Shown in pieces: positions 16,441 to 24,660 of a DNA stretch of 64,000 nucleotides; position 1 is the first letter of the stretch, and each line of letters begins with the position of its first letter. The notes under the pieces were generated by a model. That model worked only from the letters and a program-made list of their open reading frames with translations. It searched no databases and had not been told where the DNA came from. This DNA comes from Demequina sp. NBRC 110051 (lineage in GTDB: Bacteria; Actinomycetota; Actinomycetes; Actinomycetales; Demequinaceae): contig NZ_BBRH01000007.1 of assembly GCF_002090055.1 (NCBI RefSeq), positions 124,001 through 188,000 on the forward strand, read 5' to 3'. The position numbers were made by a program, and so were the translations under genes.

Positions 16441-16485
16441 TGTTCCATGAACAGAACAGTCACGCTAGTGTTCTATCTATGGAAC
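16441..16485. promoter_or_regulatory. Divergent promoter and operator of xre-cupin / benE
   Basis: TGTTCCATGAACA (16441-16453) and the GTTC-N8-GAAC dyad at 16470-16485 share GTTC/GAAC half sites. The plus-strand -10 TAGTGT (16466-16471) ends 7 bases before the benE ATG, and the second dyad overlaps that start. The minus-strand -10 TAGTTT is at 16429-16434. Binding of the XRE-cupin protein here would control both directions. Confidence 0.5.
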
Positions 16486-17663
16486 GACACCTCGTGCATG
16501 CCGCCGCCACCGGTGCCGTCACGGCCTTGGTGGGATTCGGCAGTTCCGTCGCCGTGGTGCTCGCGGGCCTCGCGGCTGTGGGGGCGAGCTCCACCCAGGC
16601 GGCTTCGGGCCTCACGGCGCTGTGCGTGACGCAGGCGCTCGCCATGCTGTATCTGTCCTGGCGTCACCGCATGCCGCTCACCATCGCCTGGTCCACGCCC
16701 GGCGCGGCGCTGCTCGCCACGCAGGGCTACGTGGACGGCCGATGGCCGGCCGCGATCGGGGCCTTTCTCGTCACGGGCGTGCTGATCGTCGCCATCGGCA
16801 TCATCACCCCGCTCGCGCGCGCGGTGGCCGCGATCCCCACCGCGCTGGCCCAGGCCATGCTCGCCGGCATCCTGTTGCCGCTGTGCCTGGCGCCGTTCGT
16901 CTCACTCGGCGACTCACCGTGGCTCATCGGCTCGCTGATCATCGTCTGGGTCATCCTCGAACGCTTCGCGCGCCGGTGGGCCACGCCGGTGATCTTCGTC
17001 GCCGCGCTCGTCGCCATGTCTGTCAGCGCGCAGGGAGTCGAGGTGGCACCCGTCGCCTTTGCCGTCACCTTTCCGCACCTCACGTGGCAGGCAGTCATCG
17101 GTCTGGCCATCCCCCTCACCATCGTCACCATGGCCTCGCAAAACGTCCCCGGCGTCGCGGTCCTCGCCGCCCACGGCTACGCCGTGCCGTGGCGCAGCGC
17201 CATGATCACGACGGGCATCGGCACCCTCGTGGGCGCGCCCGCGGGCGGGCACGCCATCAACCTTGCCGCCATCACGGCGGCGCTTCCCGCCTCCGAGCAG
17301 GCCCACCCCGACCCGCGCCGGCGGTGGATCGCCACGGCCGCCGCGGGCGTGAGTTACCTGGTGCTCGCCGCGAGCGTGGGCACCCTCATCGCGCTCATCG
17401 ATGCCGGGCCCGAGGGGCTGATCGAGGCCGTCGCGGGCCTCGCCCTGCTGGGCACCTTCGCGAGTGCCGTCAGCGGCGCCATGACCCGCGTCGAGGATCG
17501 CATCCCTGCGGCCCTCACGCTGCTGATCGCCGCCTCGGGGATCGCCGTCGCGGGCATCGGCTCGGCGTTCTGGGCGCTGCTCGCGGGTCTCGCGGTACGG
17601 GCCTTGTGGCGGGCCAGCGGCGAGCGGGCCGTGGAACCCAGCCATGGCATCGGCCGCCCATAA
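16479..17663 (+). CDS. BenE-family benzoate/H+ symporter-like transporter
   Basis: A 394-residue, 11-12 helix permease of the BenE family (benzoate membrane transport). Typical features are TIAWSTPGAALLA in the first half and ASQNVPGVAVLAAHGY, then GAPAGGHAINLAAITAAL. The substrate is not certain; family members move benzoate or other aromatic acids, and no aromatic catabolic genes are in the window. The ATG at 16479 has no ribosome-binding site but is 7 bases after TAGTGT, so a leaderless mRNA is likely. It is regulated by the divergent XRE-cupin gene by position. Confidence 0.88.
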   Translation: MERHLVHAAATGAVTALVGFGSSVAVVLAGLAAVGASSTQAASGLTALCVTQALAMLYLSWRHRMPLTIAWSTPGAALLATQGYVDGRWPAAIGAFLVTGVLIVAIGIITPLARAVAAIPTALAQAMLAGILLPLCLAPFVSLGDSPWLIGSLIIVWVILERFARRWATPVIFVAALVAMSVSAQGVEVAPVAFAVTFPHLTWQAVIGLAIPLTIVTMASQNVPGVAVLAAHGYAVPWRSAMITTGIGTLVGAPAGGHAINLAAITAALPASEQAHPDPRRRWIATAAAGVSYLVLAASVGTLIALIDAGPEGLIEAVAGLALLGTFASAVSGAMTRVEDRIPAALTLLIAASGIAVAGIGSAFWALLAGLAVRALWRASGERAVEPSHGIGRP

Positions 17664-17687
17664 AAAAGCCCCTCCGTGAGGAGGGGC
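17662..17687 (-). terminator. Terminator of the tRNA-Ala transcript
   Basis: On the minus strand GCCCCTCC pairs with GGAGGGGC around a 4-base loop, followed by six T. It lies directly after tRNA-Ala and overlaps the last codon of benE on the other strand. Confidence 0.85.
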
Positions 17688-17690
17688 AGG

Positions 17691-17766
17691 TGGTGGAGCC
17701 TAGGGGACTCGAACCCCTAACCCCCTGCTTGCAAAGCAGGTGCGCTACCAATTGCGCCAAGGCCCC
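17691..17766 (-). tRNA. tRNA-Ala (anticodon UGC)
   Basis: A full cloverleaf is visible: acceptor GGGGCCT/AGGCTCC, D stem GCGC/GCGC, anticodon stem CCTGC/GCAGG with loop TTTGCAA, T stem AGGGG/CCCCT with loop TTCGAGT. CCA is encoded. It decodes GCN alanine codons. It is the last gene of the tRNA-Ile, DLW-39-like, tRNA-Ala group. Confidence 0.97.
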
Positions 17767-17784
17767 CGGTGATCGCCGGAGCGT

Positions 17785-17901
17785 TCAAAGATCGTGGTGA
17801 ACATCATCCCAGATGTCGCGGCCTGCGTCACGGGCGAGTGCCGCGTAAGCGACTGCCGCACCCATCGCGGCGGCGACCGTCAGGATCAGGATGTTCCGCA
17901 T
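17785..17901 (-). CDS. DLW-39-like small membrane protein
   Basis: A 38-residue protein between the two tRNA genes. The ATG at 17901 follows GAGGTGG with 4-base spacing. The sequence has an N-terminal membrane helix (NILILTVAAAMGAAVAYAAL) and the end RDAGRDIWDD, matching in length, layout and position the DLW-39 family (about 39 residues with a D-L/I-W motif, found next to tRNA-Ile/tRNA-Ala in actinobacteria). Its function is unknown to me. It is too short for standard gene finders to call reliably. Confidence 0.75.
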   Translation of the reverse strand: MRNILILTVAAAMGAAVAYAALARDAGRDIWDDVHHDL

Positions 17902-17914
17902 TCGTCCACCTCGG

Positions 17915-17988
17915 TGGGCCCAGGAGGACTTGAACCTCCGACCTCTTCGTTATCAGCGAAGCGCTCTAACCGCCTGAGCTATGGGCCC
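17915..17988 (-). tRNA. tRNA-Ile (anticodon GAU)
   Basis: A full cloverleaf: acceptor GGGCCCA/TGGGCCC, D stem GCTC/GAGC, anticodon stem CTTCG/CGAAG with loop CTGATAA, T stem GGAGG/CCTCC with loop TTCAAGT. The 3' end is followed by CCG, so CCA is added by the nucleotidyltransferase encoded at 52.3 kb. Confidence 0.97.
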
Positions 17989-18076
17989 TTTCGCGGCGAC
18001 TGCCGCGGCGACCAACAATACCCCACGCCATGGCGCAAAACCAAAACGGTGGCGAGGGGAGGGCCGATGCGGTGGT

Positions 18077-18955
18077 TTAGTCGTCCGTCAGCGTCACGTA
18101 GACGCCGCCCACCACCGAGGAGACGGCGTTGTAGAGGAACGCCGCGATCGCGCTGAGGGCGGTCAGCAGGACCACATTCACGACCGCCAGCAGGATCGCC
18201 GCGCTCATCCACTTGTTGAGCTCGAAGAACTGCATGAGGTTGATGTTCTGCGGCTCGGTAAAGAGCTGAACGATCCAGTCGTTGGCGAGGATGAACAGGC
18301 CCTGGCCGTCGAGGACGTGCCACACCACGTAGGTCGCGACCACGGTCATGATGCCGATCGCGATCGACAGCAGGAAGCCGATCTTCAGCACGGACCAGGG
18401 GTCAATGCGCGACACCAGCACGCGCGCGCGGCGCGGCGCACCCTTGCCGGGGTGGGCGGGCATGTCGTTGCCCTCGGTGATGGAGCGCTTGGCCTTGTCG
18501 CCGTACTCCTTGAGCTTGCCCATGCCGCCACCGAGCACCGCGGCGAAGGTGCTCTCCGAGCCGGCCTGGCCGTGGTCGGCGTCGCCGGCGGGCTTCGCGG
18601 GGGCTTCGGTCTTTGCCGGGGCCTCGGCGGGCGCCGCTGCACGAGTGGTGAGCGGCTGCGTGGCGGACACAGGGCTCGCGACGCTGGACTGGCTCGCGGT
18701 CGCGACCGTGCCGCTCACGGGGGCGAAGGCGCGCTGCGGCTGCTGCGACGACGTGGGAGCAGCCGACGGCGCCGACGCGGGACGCTGCGCAGCGACCGGC
18801 TGCTGACCCGTGGTGGGTCGCAGCGAGGAGCGCGTGGGCTGCTGCCCCGTCGTGGGAGTCGAGACGCTTCCCACCGGAACCTCGTCCGTCGTCGGCTCGA
18901 AGGCCGGCGGGGTGAAGGTCTGCCCGGAGTGGGGGGCGCGGTCGTCCGCGGTCAT
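18077..18955 (-). CDS. DUF3566 domain membrane protein
   Basis: A 292-residue protein. About 170 N-terminal residues are low-complexity Pro/Thr/Ala/Gln and probably disordered. The C-terminal DUF3566 domain (about 180-290) holds two membrane helices (LKIGFLLSIAIGIMTVVATYVVW and MSAAILLAVVNVVLLTALSAIAAFLYN), with VSRIDPWSVLK before the first. Related mycobacterial proteins sit beside gyrA and tRNA-Ile/Ala and have been linked to cell-wall growth. ATG at 18955 has GAGGAG at 5-base spacing. It probably heads the transcript that runs into tRNA-Ile and the DLW-39-like gene. Confidence 0.9.
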   Translation of the reverse strand: MTADDRAPHSGQTFTPPAFEPTTDEVPVGSVSTPTTGQQPTRSSLRPTTGQQPVAAQRPASAPSAAPTSSQQPQRAFAPVSGTVATASQSSVASPVSATQPLTTRAAAPAEAPAKTEAPAKPAGDADHGQAGSESTFAAVLGGGMGKLKEYGDKAKRSITEGNDMPAHPGKGAPRRARVLVSRIDPWSVLKIGFLLSIAIGIMTVVATYVVWHVLDGQGLFILANDWIVQLFTEPQNINLMQFFELNKWMSAAILLAVVNVVLLTALSAIAAFLYNAVSSVVGGVYVTLTDD

Positions 18956-19100
18956 GAATTCTCCTCGTCGTGCCACGCAAGGTGCGCGGTATCAGTCTCC
19001 CAGCGTACTTCAGGGCGTCCTCAGGCTAAAGCGACGCGGCTTGTTGCCTGGTATCGCGCGTCCCGCACGCACTCAGGACAACGCCACCCGCAGGACAGAG

Positions 19101-19134
19101 ACAGAGGCCGGGCCCCGAAGGACCCGGCCTCTGT
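19101..19134. terminator. Terminator downstream of catalase
   Basis: ACAGAGGCCGGG (19101-19112) pairs with CCCGGCCTCTGT (19123-19134), a 12-bp perfect stem with a 10-base loop, 57 bases past the katA stop. Confidence 0.75.
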
Positions 19135-19191
19135 GTATCCCGGAGGGGAAGGTCAACGAACGGCCACCATCACGCCGTCCGCGGCCACGCC

Positions 19192-20706
19192 TTACGCGTC
19201 GACGGGCTGCCAGCCGGTGCCGGGCTCGCCGCCCTCGACGGGCGCCTCGCCCGCGAGGTTGGCGCGGAGCTTGGCACCTAGGTCGGCATCCACGTTGGTC
19301 CAGTACTGGATGGCACGCTCGCGGATGTCGTCCGAGACGACGGCGCCCACGTGACCGGTGATCTGCTCGAGGATGTGCGCCTTCTGCTGGTCGTTGAACA
19401 CGTCGCGGTAGAGCGTGCCGGCCTGGCCGAAGTCGTCGTCCTCGGCGTGCAGGGTCGCGGCCGCGCGCACCATGGCGCCGTCCGACTCCCAGTTGCCCGC
19501 GTCACCCGCACGCTCGGCGTCGGCGTGCGCGCCGCCCTTGCTGTTGGGGGCGTACACCGGCGTCGAGGCCGAGGAGAAGGAGTAGCGCATGGCTCCGTCC
19601 TTCGCGTACGAGTGGCCGTTCGCGTCCGCGGCGTGCGGGGCGTTCACGGGCAGGTCGGCGTGGTTGGTGCCCACGCGGTAGCGGTGAGCGTCCGCGTAGG
19701 AGAAGATGCGGGCCATCAGCATCTTGTCGGGGCTCGCGCCGATGCCGGGCACGAAGTTCGACGGGGCGAACGTGGCCTGCTCGATCTGCGCGAAGTAGTT
19801 CTCGGGGTTCTTGTTGAGCTCCATGACACCCACGGGGATCAGCGGGTAGTCGCCGTGCGGCCACACCTTGGTGAGGTCAAACGGGTTGAAGCGGTACGTC
19901 TTGGCGTCCTCGTACGGCATGATCTGCACGAACAGGTCCCACTTGGGGAAGTCGCCCGCCTCGATGTGCTCGTAGAGGTCGCGGATGTGGTGGTCACCGT
20001 CCGAGCCGGCAAGCTGGCCGGCCTCGTCGATGGTGAGGCCGTGCACGCCCTGCTGGCTCTTGAAGTGGTACTTCACCCAGAAGCGCTCACCCTCAGCGTT
20101 GATCCACTGGTAGGTGTGCGAGCCGTAGCCCTGCATCTCGCGCCACGAGCGGGGCAGGCCGCGCTCGCCCATGAGCCAGGTGACCTGGTGGGCAGACTCG
20201 GGCTGGAGCGTCCAGAAGTCCCACTGCATGTCGTTGTCGCGCAGGTGCGAGCCCGGAAGGCGCTTCTGCGACCGGATGAAGTCGGGGAACTTGATGCCGT
20301 CACGGATGAAGAAGACGGGGGTGTTGTTGCCGACCAGGTCGTAGTTGCCCTCGGTCGTGTAGAACTTCAGCGCGAAGCCGCGGGGGTCGCGCCAGGTGTC
20401 GGGCGAGCCGGACTCGCCAGCCACCGAGGAAAAACGCGCGAGCATCTCGGTCTGCACGCCGTCCTGGAAGAGCGCCGCACGCGTGTACTTCGCGATGTCG
20501 GGGTTGGTGGTGGTGAAGGTACCGAAGGCGCCGCCACCCTTGGCGTGCACCACGCGCTCCGGCACGCGCTCACGGTTGAACTGGGCGAGCTTCTCGACCA
20601 GGTAGTGGTCGGTCAGCGTCGTCACGCCGTCGTTGCCGACGGTCTGCGAGTGCTGGTCCGACGCGACGGGGGCACCGGCGTTGGTGGTGGTGAACTTCTC
20701 GCTCAC
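19192..20706 (-). CDS. katA: Catalase (haem, small-subunit clade)
   Basis: A 504-residue monofunctional haem catalase that breaks hydrogen peroxide into water and oxygen. The distal His region [14 protein letters not shown], the asparagine region [10 protein letters not shown] and the proximal haem signature [17 protein letters not shown] are intact. The start is GTG at 20706 with AAGGAG 6 bases upstream; the longer open frame includes the regulator's 3' end. The gene is 23 bases after the Fur-type regulator and is co-transcribed with it, as in other furA-kat operons, so peroxide stress is the expected inducer. Confidence 0.97.
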   Translation of the reverse strand: MSEKFTTTNAGAPVASDQHSQTVGNDGVTTLTDHYLVEKLAQFNRERVPERVVHAKGGGAFGTFTTTNPDIAKYTRAALFQDGVQTEMLARFSSVAGESGSPDTWRDPRGFALKFYTTEGNYDLVGNNTPVFFIRDGIKFPDFIRSQKRLPGSHLRDNDMQWDFWTLQPESAHQVTWLMGERGLPRSWREMQGYGSHTYQWINAEGERFWVKYHFKSQQGVHGLTIDEAGQLAGSDGDHHIRDLYEHIEAGDFPKWDLFVQIMPYEDAKTYRFNPFDLTKVWPHGDYPLIPVGVMELNKNPENYFAQIEQATFAPSNFVPGIGASPDKMLMARIFSYADAHRYRVGTNHADLPVNAPHAADANGHSYAKDGAMRYSFSSASTPVYAPNSKGGAHADAERAGDAGNWESDGAMVRAAATLHAEDDDFGQAGTLYRDVFNDQQKAHILEQITGHVGAVVSDDIRERAIQYWTNVDADLGAKLRANLAGEAPVEGGEPGTGWQPVDA

Positions 20707-20729
20707 AGCATTCTCCTTCGTGGGTGGGT

Positions 20730-21188
20730 TCAAGAGGCCGATGCTCCGGCCGGCTCGGCCTGAGCGGCCTTGCAGGCGGAGCACACGCCCCAAAAGGTGA
20801 CTTCGGCCTCAGTCAGGTCAAAGCCGCTGGTCGTGCTCGGCGTCAGGCAGGGCGCGTGCCCGGTGACGCAGTCGACGTCGGCGACGGCACCGCACCGTTG
20901 GCACACGATGTGGTGGTGGTTGTCGCCCACGCGAAGCTCGTACAGCCCGGGGTGACCCGCGGGCTCGATGCGCCGGGCGATGCCGGCGTGGGTGAGGTCG
21001 GTCAGCACGTTATGAATCGCCTGACGCGACGTCTGGGGGAGGGTGCGGGACACGGCGCCCATCACGGCGTCGACGCCCGAGTGAGGAAGATCAGCGAGGG
21101 CCGCGATGACGGCGACCCTGCTGTCCGTGACGCGCAGGCCGGCCTCGCGCAGGAGCGCGATGGGGTCGGCGGCGTGCGACGTGTGCAT
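20730..21188 (-). CDS. Fur-family (FurA/PerR-like) peroxide regulator
   Basis: A 152-residue metalloregulator. The winged helix ([31 protein letters not shown]) is followed by the dimer/metal domain with HHHIVCQRC and a C-terminal CSAC zinc site; the first CxxC (CQRC) is also present. The ATG at 21188 fits a leaderless transcript, with CATAGT 7 bases upstream. A near-perfect palindrome just upstream is the probable operator, so the gene is autoregulated. Transcription continues into katA, making an oxidative-stress operon. Confidence 0.93.
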   Translation of the reverse strand: MHTSHAADPIALLREAGLRVTDSRVAVIAALADLPHSGVDAVMGAVSRTLPQTSRQAIHNVLTDLTHAGIARRIEPAGHPGLYELRVGDNHHHIVCQRCGAVADVDCVTGHAPCLTPSTTSGFDLTEAEVTFWGVCSACKAAQAEPAGASAS

Positions 21189-21195
21189 GGCCACC

Positions 21196-21230
21196 ACTAT
21201 GGCACTTTCTTTTGACGGCGTCAAAAGAAA
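21196..21230 (-). promoter_or_regulatory. Fur/PerR-type operator and -10 of the fur-katA operon
   Basis: TTTCTTTTGAC (21206-21216) and GTCAAAAGAAA (21220-21230) are perfect complements around a 3-base centre, giving a 25-base dyad. The minus-strand -10 CATAGT is at 21196-21201, 7 bases before the regulator's ATG. The dyad lies immediately upstream of the -10, a position where a bound repressor would block RNA polymerase. Confidence 0.8.
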
Positions 21231-21340
21231 TGGCGAAAGGGTGAACGACATGTGCGGACAACGAACGGGCCCGGCCCGCCCGCCGTGACCTTGGACCCAC
21301 GCGGCAACCCTCGTCGATCCCTACCGTGGAGTCAGGACAA

Positions 21341-21356
21341 ATACCCCGGGAGGTAT
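21341..21356. promoter_or_regulatory. CstR/CsoR-type operator overlapping the ribosome-binding site
   Basis: ATACCCCGGGAGGTAT is a GC-rich dyad flanked by ATACC/GGTAT. This is the form of operator bound by CsoR-family regulators, including the persulfide sensor CstR. Its GGGAGG is also the ribosome-binding site of the sulfur-transfer gene starting at 21360. No csoR/cstR gene is present in the window. Confidence 0.55.
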
Positions 21357-21359
21357 CTG

Positions 21360-23855
21360 ATGAAACTAGTCGTCGTCGGCGGAGTCGCCGCCGGAGCATC
21401 CACCGCCGCACGCGCACGTCGCCTGGACGAGAACGCCGAGATCGTGGTCCTCGAGCGCGGGCACCACGTGTCCTTCGCCAACTGCGGACTGCCGTACCAC
21501 GTGGGCGAGGTCATCTCCGAGCGCTCGCGCCTCATCCTTCAGACCCCCGAGAGCCTCCAGGAGTCGCTGGGGCTCGACGTGCGCCTGGGCAAGGAGGTCG
21601 TGGGGATCGACCGCGAGGCGCGCACCGTCGCGATCCGCGACGTCGACACCGGCGAGGAGACCACCGAGTCCTACGACAACCTCGCACTGTGCATGGGCGC
21701 CGAGCCCGTCCGTCCGCCGCTGCCCGGCATCGACCACCCCGCCGTCCAGGTGCTGCGCCGCATCGGCGACATGGACCGTATCAAGGCGCGGCTCGACCAG
21801 GCGCTCGCCGCGCAGAAGGCCGGGCGCCGCGGCACGGTCACCGCCGTCGTGGTCGGCGCGGGCTACATCGGACTCGAGATGGCCGAGAACCTCCACCACC
21901 GCGGTGTGAAGGTCGACGTGGTCGAGCTCGCCGACCAAATCCTGCCGCCTGTCGACAAGGAGATCGCCGCGCCGGTGCAGCAGCACCTCACCGCGCGAGG
22001 CATCGGCCTGCACCTGTCCACCGCGGCCGCGGCCTTCCGCCCCCTCGCCGACGGCGACGGCGCCGACCGCGTGAGCGTCGAACTGGACGACGGCACGGTC
22101 GTGGCCGCCGATCTGGTCATCTTGAGCGCCGGCGTGCGCCCCTCGACCGCGCTGGCGACCGCCGCCGGGCTGGAGCTCGGGCCCCGAGGCGGCATCGCCG
22201 TGGACACCCACATGCGGACCTCCGACCCGCACATCTGGGCCGCGGGCGACGCGGTCGAGACCGCCCACCCCGTCCTGCCCGGCACCTACCTCAACCCCCT
22301 GGCCGGGCCGGCCAACCGTCAGGCCCGCGTGGCCGCAGAGAACATCTGTGGCCGCGACACCGAGTACCGCTCGACCCAGGGCACCAGCATCGTCAAGGTC
22401 TTCGACATGGTCGCCGGCGGCACCGGCGCCACAGCACGTCAGCTCGACGCCGCCGAGGTCCCGTACCGGGTGGTCCACCTGCACCCCTCGGGCCACGCCG
22501 GCTACTACCCCGGCACCGCGACCATGCACCTCAAGGTGCTGTTCTCTCCCGCCGACGGCGCCGTACTCGGCGCCCAGGCCTGCGGCTTCGACGGCGTCGA
22601 CAAGCGCCTGGACCTGTTCGCCATGGCCATTCGCGCCGGCCTCACCGTTTACGACCTCGAGGAGCAGGAGCTCGCCTACGCTCCGCCCTTCGGCTCCGCG
22701 AAGGACCCCATCAACATGGCCGGCTTTGTCGCGTCCAACGTGCTGCGCGGCGACCTCACCCTCTGGTACTCCGAGGAGTACCCCCAGCAGACCACGGGCA
22801 CACGCATCGTCGACGTGCGCACGCCCGAGGAGTACGACCTGTGGCACATCCCCGGCGCCGAGTCGGTTCCGCTGGCCACCTTCCGCTCCGCGATCGCCGG
22901 CTGGGATCGCGCGCAGCCCGTGCGCCTCTACTGCGCCGTGGGCTTCCGCTCGTACCTGGCCCACCGCATCCTCGTCCAGTCCGGCTTCGAGGACGTCCGC
23001 ACCCTGTCCGGCGGCTCCACCACGTTCAAGCACGTGCACGGCGCCGAGGCCGAGCCCCAGCCCCTCCCCCCGATGGAGAACTACGCCGAGAAGGTGACCG
23101 TCGCATCGGCCGTTGCCGCAGCAACCGGCAAGCAGGCCGACCTGGACTGCACAGGCTTGGCCTGCCCCGGCCCCATCATGCGGCTCGCGACCGCGATGAA
23201 GGCGGCCGATGCCGGCGACGAGATCCGCGTCACTGTCTCCGATCCCGGTTTCGCCCTGGACGGGCCCGCGTGGGCGTCGAAGAACGGCCACACCGTGGTC
23301 TCCATGGACCCGAAGGGCGCGGGCTACGTCGCCGTGTTCCGCAAGGGCGGGGTGGCGCCGGTGGTCGGCTCCTCCGTGCCGGCCGCCCCGAAGACGTCCA
23401 TCGTGGTGTTCTCGGGCGACCTCGACAAGGTGCTCGCAGCATTCATCATCGCCAACGGAGCCCTGGCCATGGGCCAAGAGGTGTCGATGTTCTTCACCTT
23501 CTGGGGCCTCAACTCGCTACGCCGCGAAGACCCGCCGGCCCGCGACCGCTCCGCGATGGAGAAGATGTTCGGCGTCATGATGCCCGGCGGCGCGGACGAC
23601 CTGAAGCTGTCGCAGATGCACATGGGCGGCGCGGGCACTGCCATGATCAAGAAGGTCATGAAGGACCACGACGTGCAGTCGCTGCCCGAGCTCATCGCGG
23701 CGGCGCAGGCCGGTGGCGCCAGGTTGATTGGCTGCACGATGACGATGGACCTCCTGGGCATCGCACAGTCCGACCTGCTCGACGGGGTCGAGCTCGGAGG
23801 CGTCGCGACGTTCCTCGGCGAGGCTCAGGAGTCCGGCACGAGCCTGTTCATCTGA
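21360..23855 (+). CDS. CoA-disulfide reductase/rhodanese/TusA/DsrE2 fusion protein
   Basis: An 831-residue four-domain protein. Residues 1-450: FAD/NAD(P)H CoA-disulfide reductase (GGVAAGASTAARARR, active Cys42 in SFANCGLP, second GAGYIGLEMAENL, IWAAGDAVE). Residues 475-560: rhodanese with DVRTPEEYDLWHIPGA and catalytic Cys near 524 in CAVGFRS. Residues 590-660: TusA-like with DLDCTGLACPGPIM. Residues 675-831: DsrE2-like with SGDLDKVLAAFIIANGA and a conserved Cys in IGCTMTMDL. The domains can pass sulfane sulfur between cysteines and reduce persulfides or CoA-persulfide. ATG at 21360 has GGGAGG upstream, inside a CstR-like operator, so sulfide or persulfide probably controls it. Confidence 0.93.
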   Translation: MKLVVVGGVAAGASTAARARRLDENAEIVVLERGHHVSFANCGLPYHVGEVISERSRLILQTPESLQESLGLDVRLGKEVVGIDREARTVAIRDVDTGEETTESYDNLALCMGAEPVRPPLPGIDHPAVQVLRRIGDMDRIKARLDQALAAQKAGRRGTVTAVVVGAGYIGLEMAENLHHRGVKVDVVELADQILPPVDKEIAAPVQQHLTARGIGLHLSTAAAAFRPLADGDGADRVSVELDDGTVVAADLVILSAGVRPSTALATAAGLELGPRGGIAVDTHMRTSDPHIWAAGDAVETAHPVLPGTYLNPLAGPANRQARVAAENICGRDTEYRSTQGTSIVKVFDMVAGGTGATARQLDAAEVPYRVVHLHPSGHAGYYPGTATMHLKVLFSPADGAVLGAQACGFDGVDKRLDLFAMAIRAGLTVYDLEEQELAYAPPFGSAKDPINMAGFVASNVLRGDLTLWYSEEYPQQTTGTRIVDVRTPEEYDLWHIPGAESVPLATFRSAIAGWDRAQPVRLYCAVGFRSYLAHRILVQSGFEDVRTLSGGSTTFKHVHGAEAEPQPLPPMENYAEKVTVASAVAAATGKQADLDCTGLACPGPIMRLATAMKAADAGDEIRVTVSDPGFALDGPAWASKNGHTVVSMDPKGAGYVAVFRKGGVAPVVGSSVPAAPKTSIVVFSGDLDKVLAAFIIANGALAMGQEVSMFFTFWGLNSLRREDPPARDRSAMEKMFGVMMPGGADDLKLSQMHMGGAGTAMIKKVMKDHDVQSLPELIAAAQAGGARLIGCTMTMDLLGIAQSDLLDGVELGGVATFLGEAQESGTSLFI

Positions 23856-23895
23856 CACCACTCATCGGCGCGGGCGTTGGGTCCTGGCCCTGCGG

Positions 23896-24660
23896 CTAGG
23901 CCCACTGCCCGCGCGCGAGCAGGACCTCCTTGAGCAGGTCTGCGCGGTCGGACACGATGCCGTCGACTCCCATGTCGAGCAGGCGGTTCATGTGATCGCG
24001 CCGGTTCACCGTCCAGATGTACACCTGCTTGCCGGCGGCGTGAGCCTTCGCGATGTGGCCGGGAAAGATGATCGGCACATTCTTCTGGCGCCACGGGATC
24101 TGCAGCGCGTCCACGTCGCCCAGGGTCTTGTTCGTGTCGGCGCCCACAAAACTGCCCAGCCACCACGCGACCGCCTCACGCTGCGCGGCCGGTGTCGCGA
24201 CCGGGCGACTCAGTAGCTTCAGCGTCGCTCGGCGTCGCTCCGCCGAGAAGGAACCCAGGCACACGCGGTCGTGGGACTTGGTGCGCTCGATCGCCTTCGC
24301 CACGGGCACGATGCCGGACTCGCCCTTGACGTCGATGTTCACCTTGACGTCGGGCCAGGTCGCGAGCACGTCCTCGAGCGTTGGCACCGGCTCGAGCCCG
24401 CCGATCTTCGCCGCCTTGACTGACGACCAGCGGCGCTCGTCGACCCTGCCCGTCGCGTCCGTGGTGCGGTCGAGAGTCTCGTCGTGCAGCGCGACGGCGA
24501 CGCCATCCGCCGTGCCGTGCGCATCGGTCTCGAGGTAGCGATAGCCCAGGTCGACGGCCGCCTGGAAGGCCTTCATCGAGTTCTCGAGGCCCTCGAGCGA
24601 GAAGCCACGGTGCGCGAGGGCGGCCGGGTATCCGCCGTTGTCAAAGTACGGGTGGCTCAT
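23896..24660 (-). CDS. Glycerophosphodiester phosphodiesterase
   Basis: A 254-residue GDPD-family enzyme that releases glycerol-3-phosphate from deacylated phospholipids. Active-site segments are ALAHRGFS, ENSMKAFQAAVDLGYRYLETDAH split across the first 45 residues, VALHDETLDRTT and VNIDVKG. There is no signal peptide, so it acts in the cytoplasm. Its ATG overlaps the stop of the upstream alpha/beta hydrolase (ATGA), indicating coupled translation and a joint role in lipid turnover. Confidence 0.93.
   Translation of the reverse strand: MSHPYFDNGGYPAALAHRGFSLEGLENSMKAFQAAVDLGYRYLETDAHGTADGVAVALHDETLDRTTDATGRVDERRWSSVKAAKIGGLEPVPTLEDVLATWPDVKVNIDVKGESGIVPVAKAIERTKSHDRVCLGSFSAERRRATLKLLSRPVATPAAQREAVAWWLGSFVGADTNKTLGDVDALQIPWRQKNVPIIFPGHIAKAHAAGKQVYIWTVNRRDHMNRLLDMGVDGIVSDRADLLKEVLLARGQWA

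Noticed and set aside
15876..16463. Longer XRE-cupin protein starting at 16463
   Set aside because: It would put the -10 and operator inside the coding region; the 16421 start fits the leaderless pattern.
21366..23477. Long antisense open frame (about 700 codons) opposite the sulfur-relay gene
   Set aside because: His/Gly/Val-rich low-quality protein without motifs, as expected for the complement of GC-rich coding DNA.
21326..23899. Very long second open frame (857 codons) on the same strand as the sulfur-relay gene
   Set aside because: Arg/Pro/Gly-rich translation typical of a +1 shadow of high-GC coding DNA; the alternative frame contains four intact domains.
23868..23914. Terminator between the sulfur-relay gene and the phosphodiesterase gene
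   Set aside because: GCGCGGGC/GCCCGCGC can pair but the loop is over 30 bases and one arm is in coding sequence; too weak to call.
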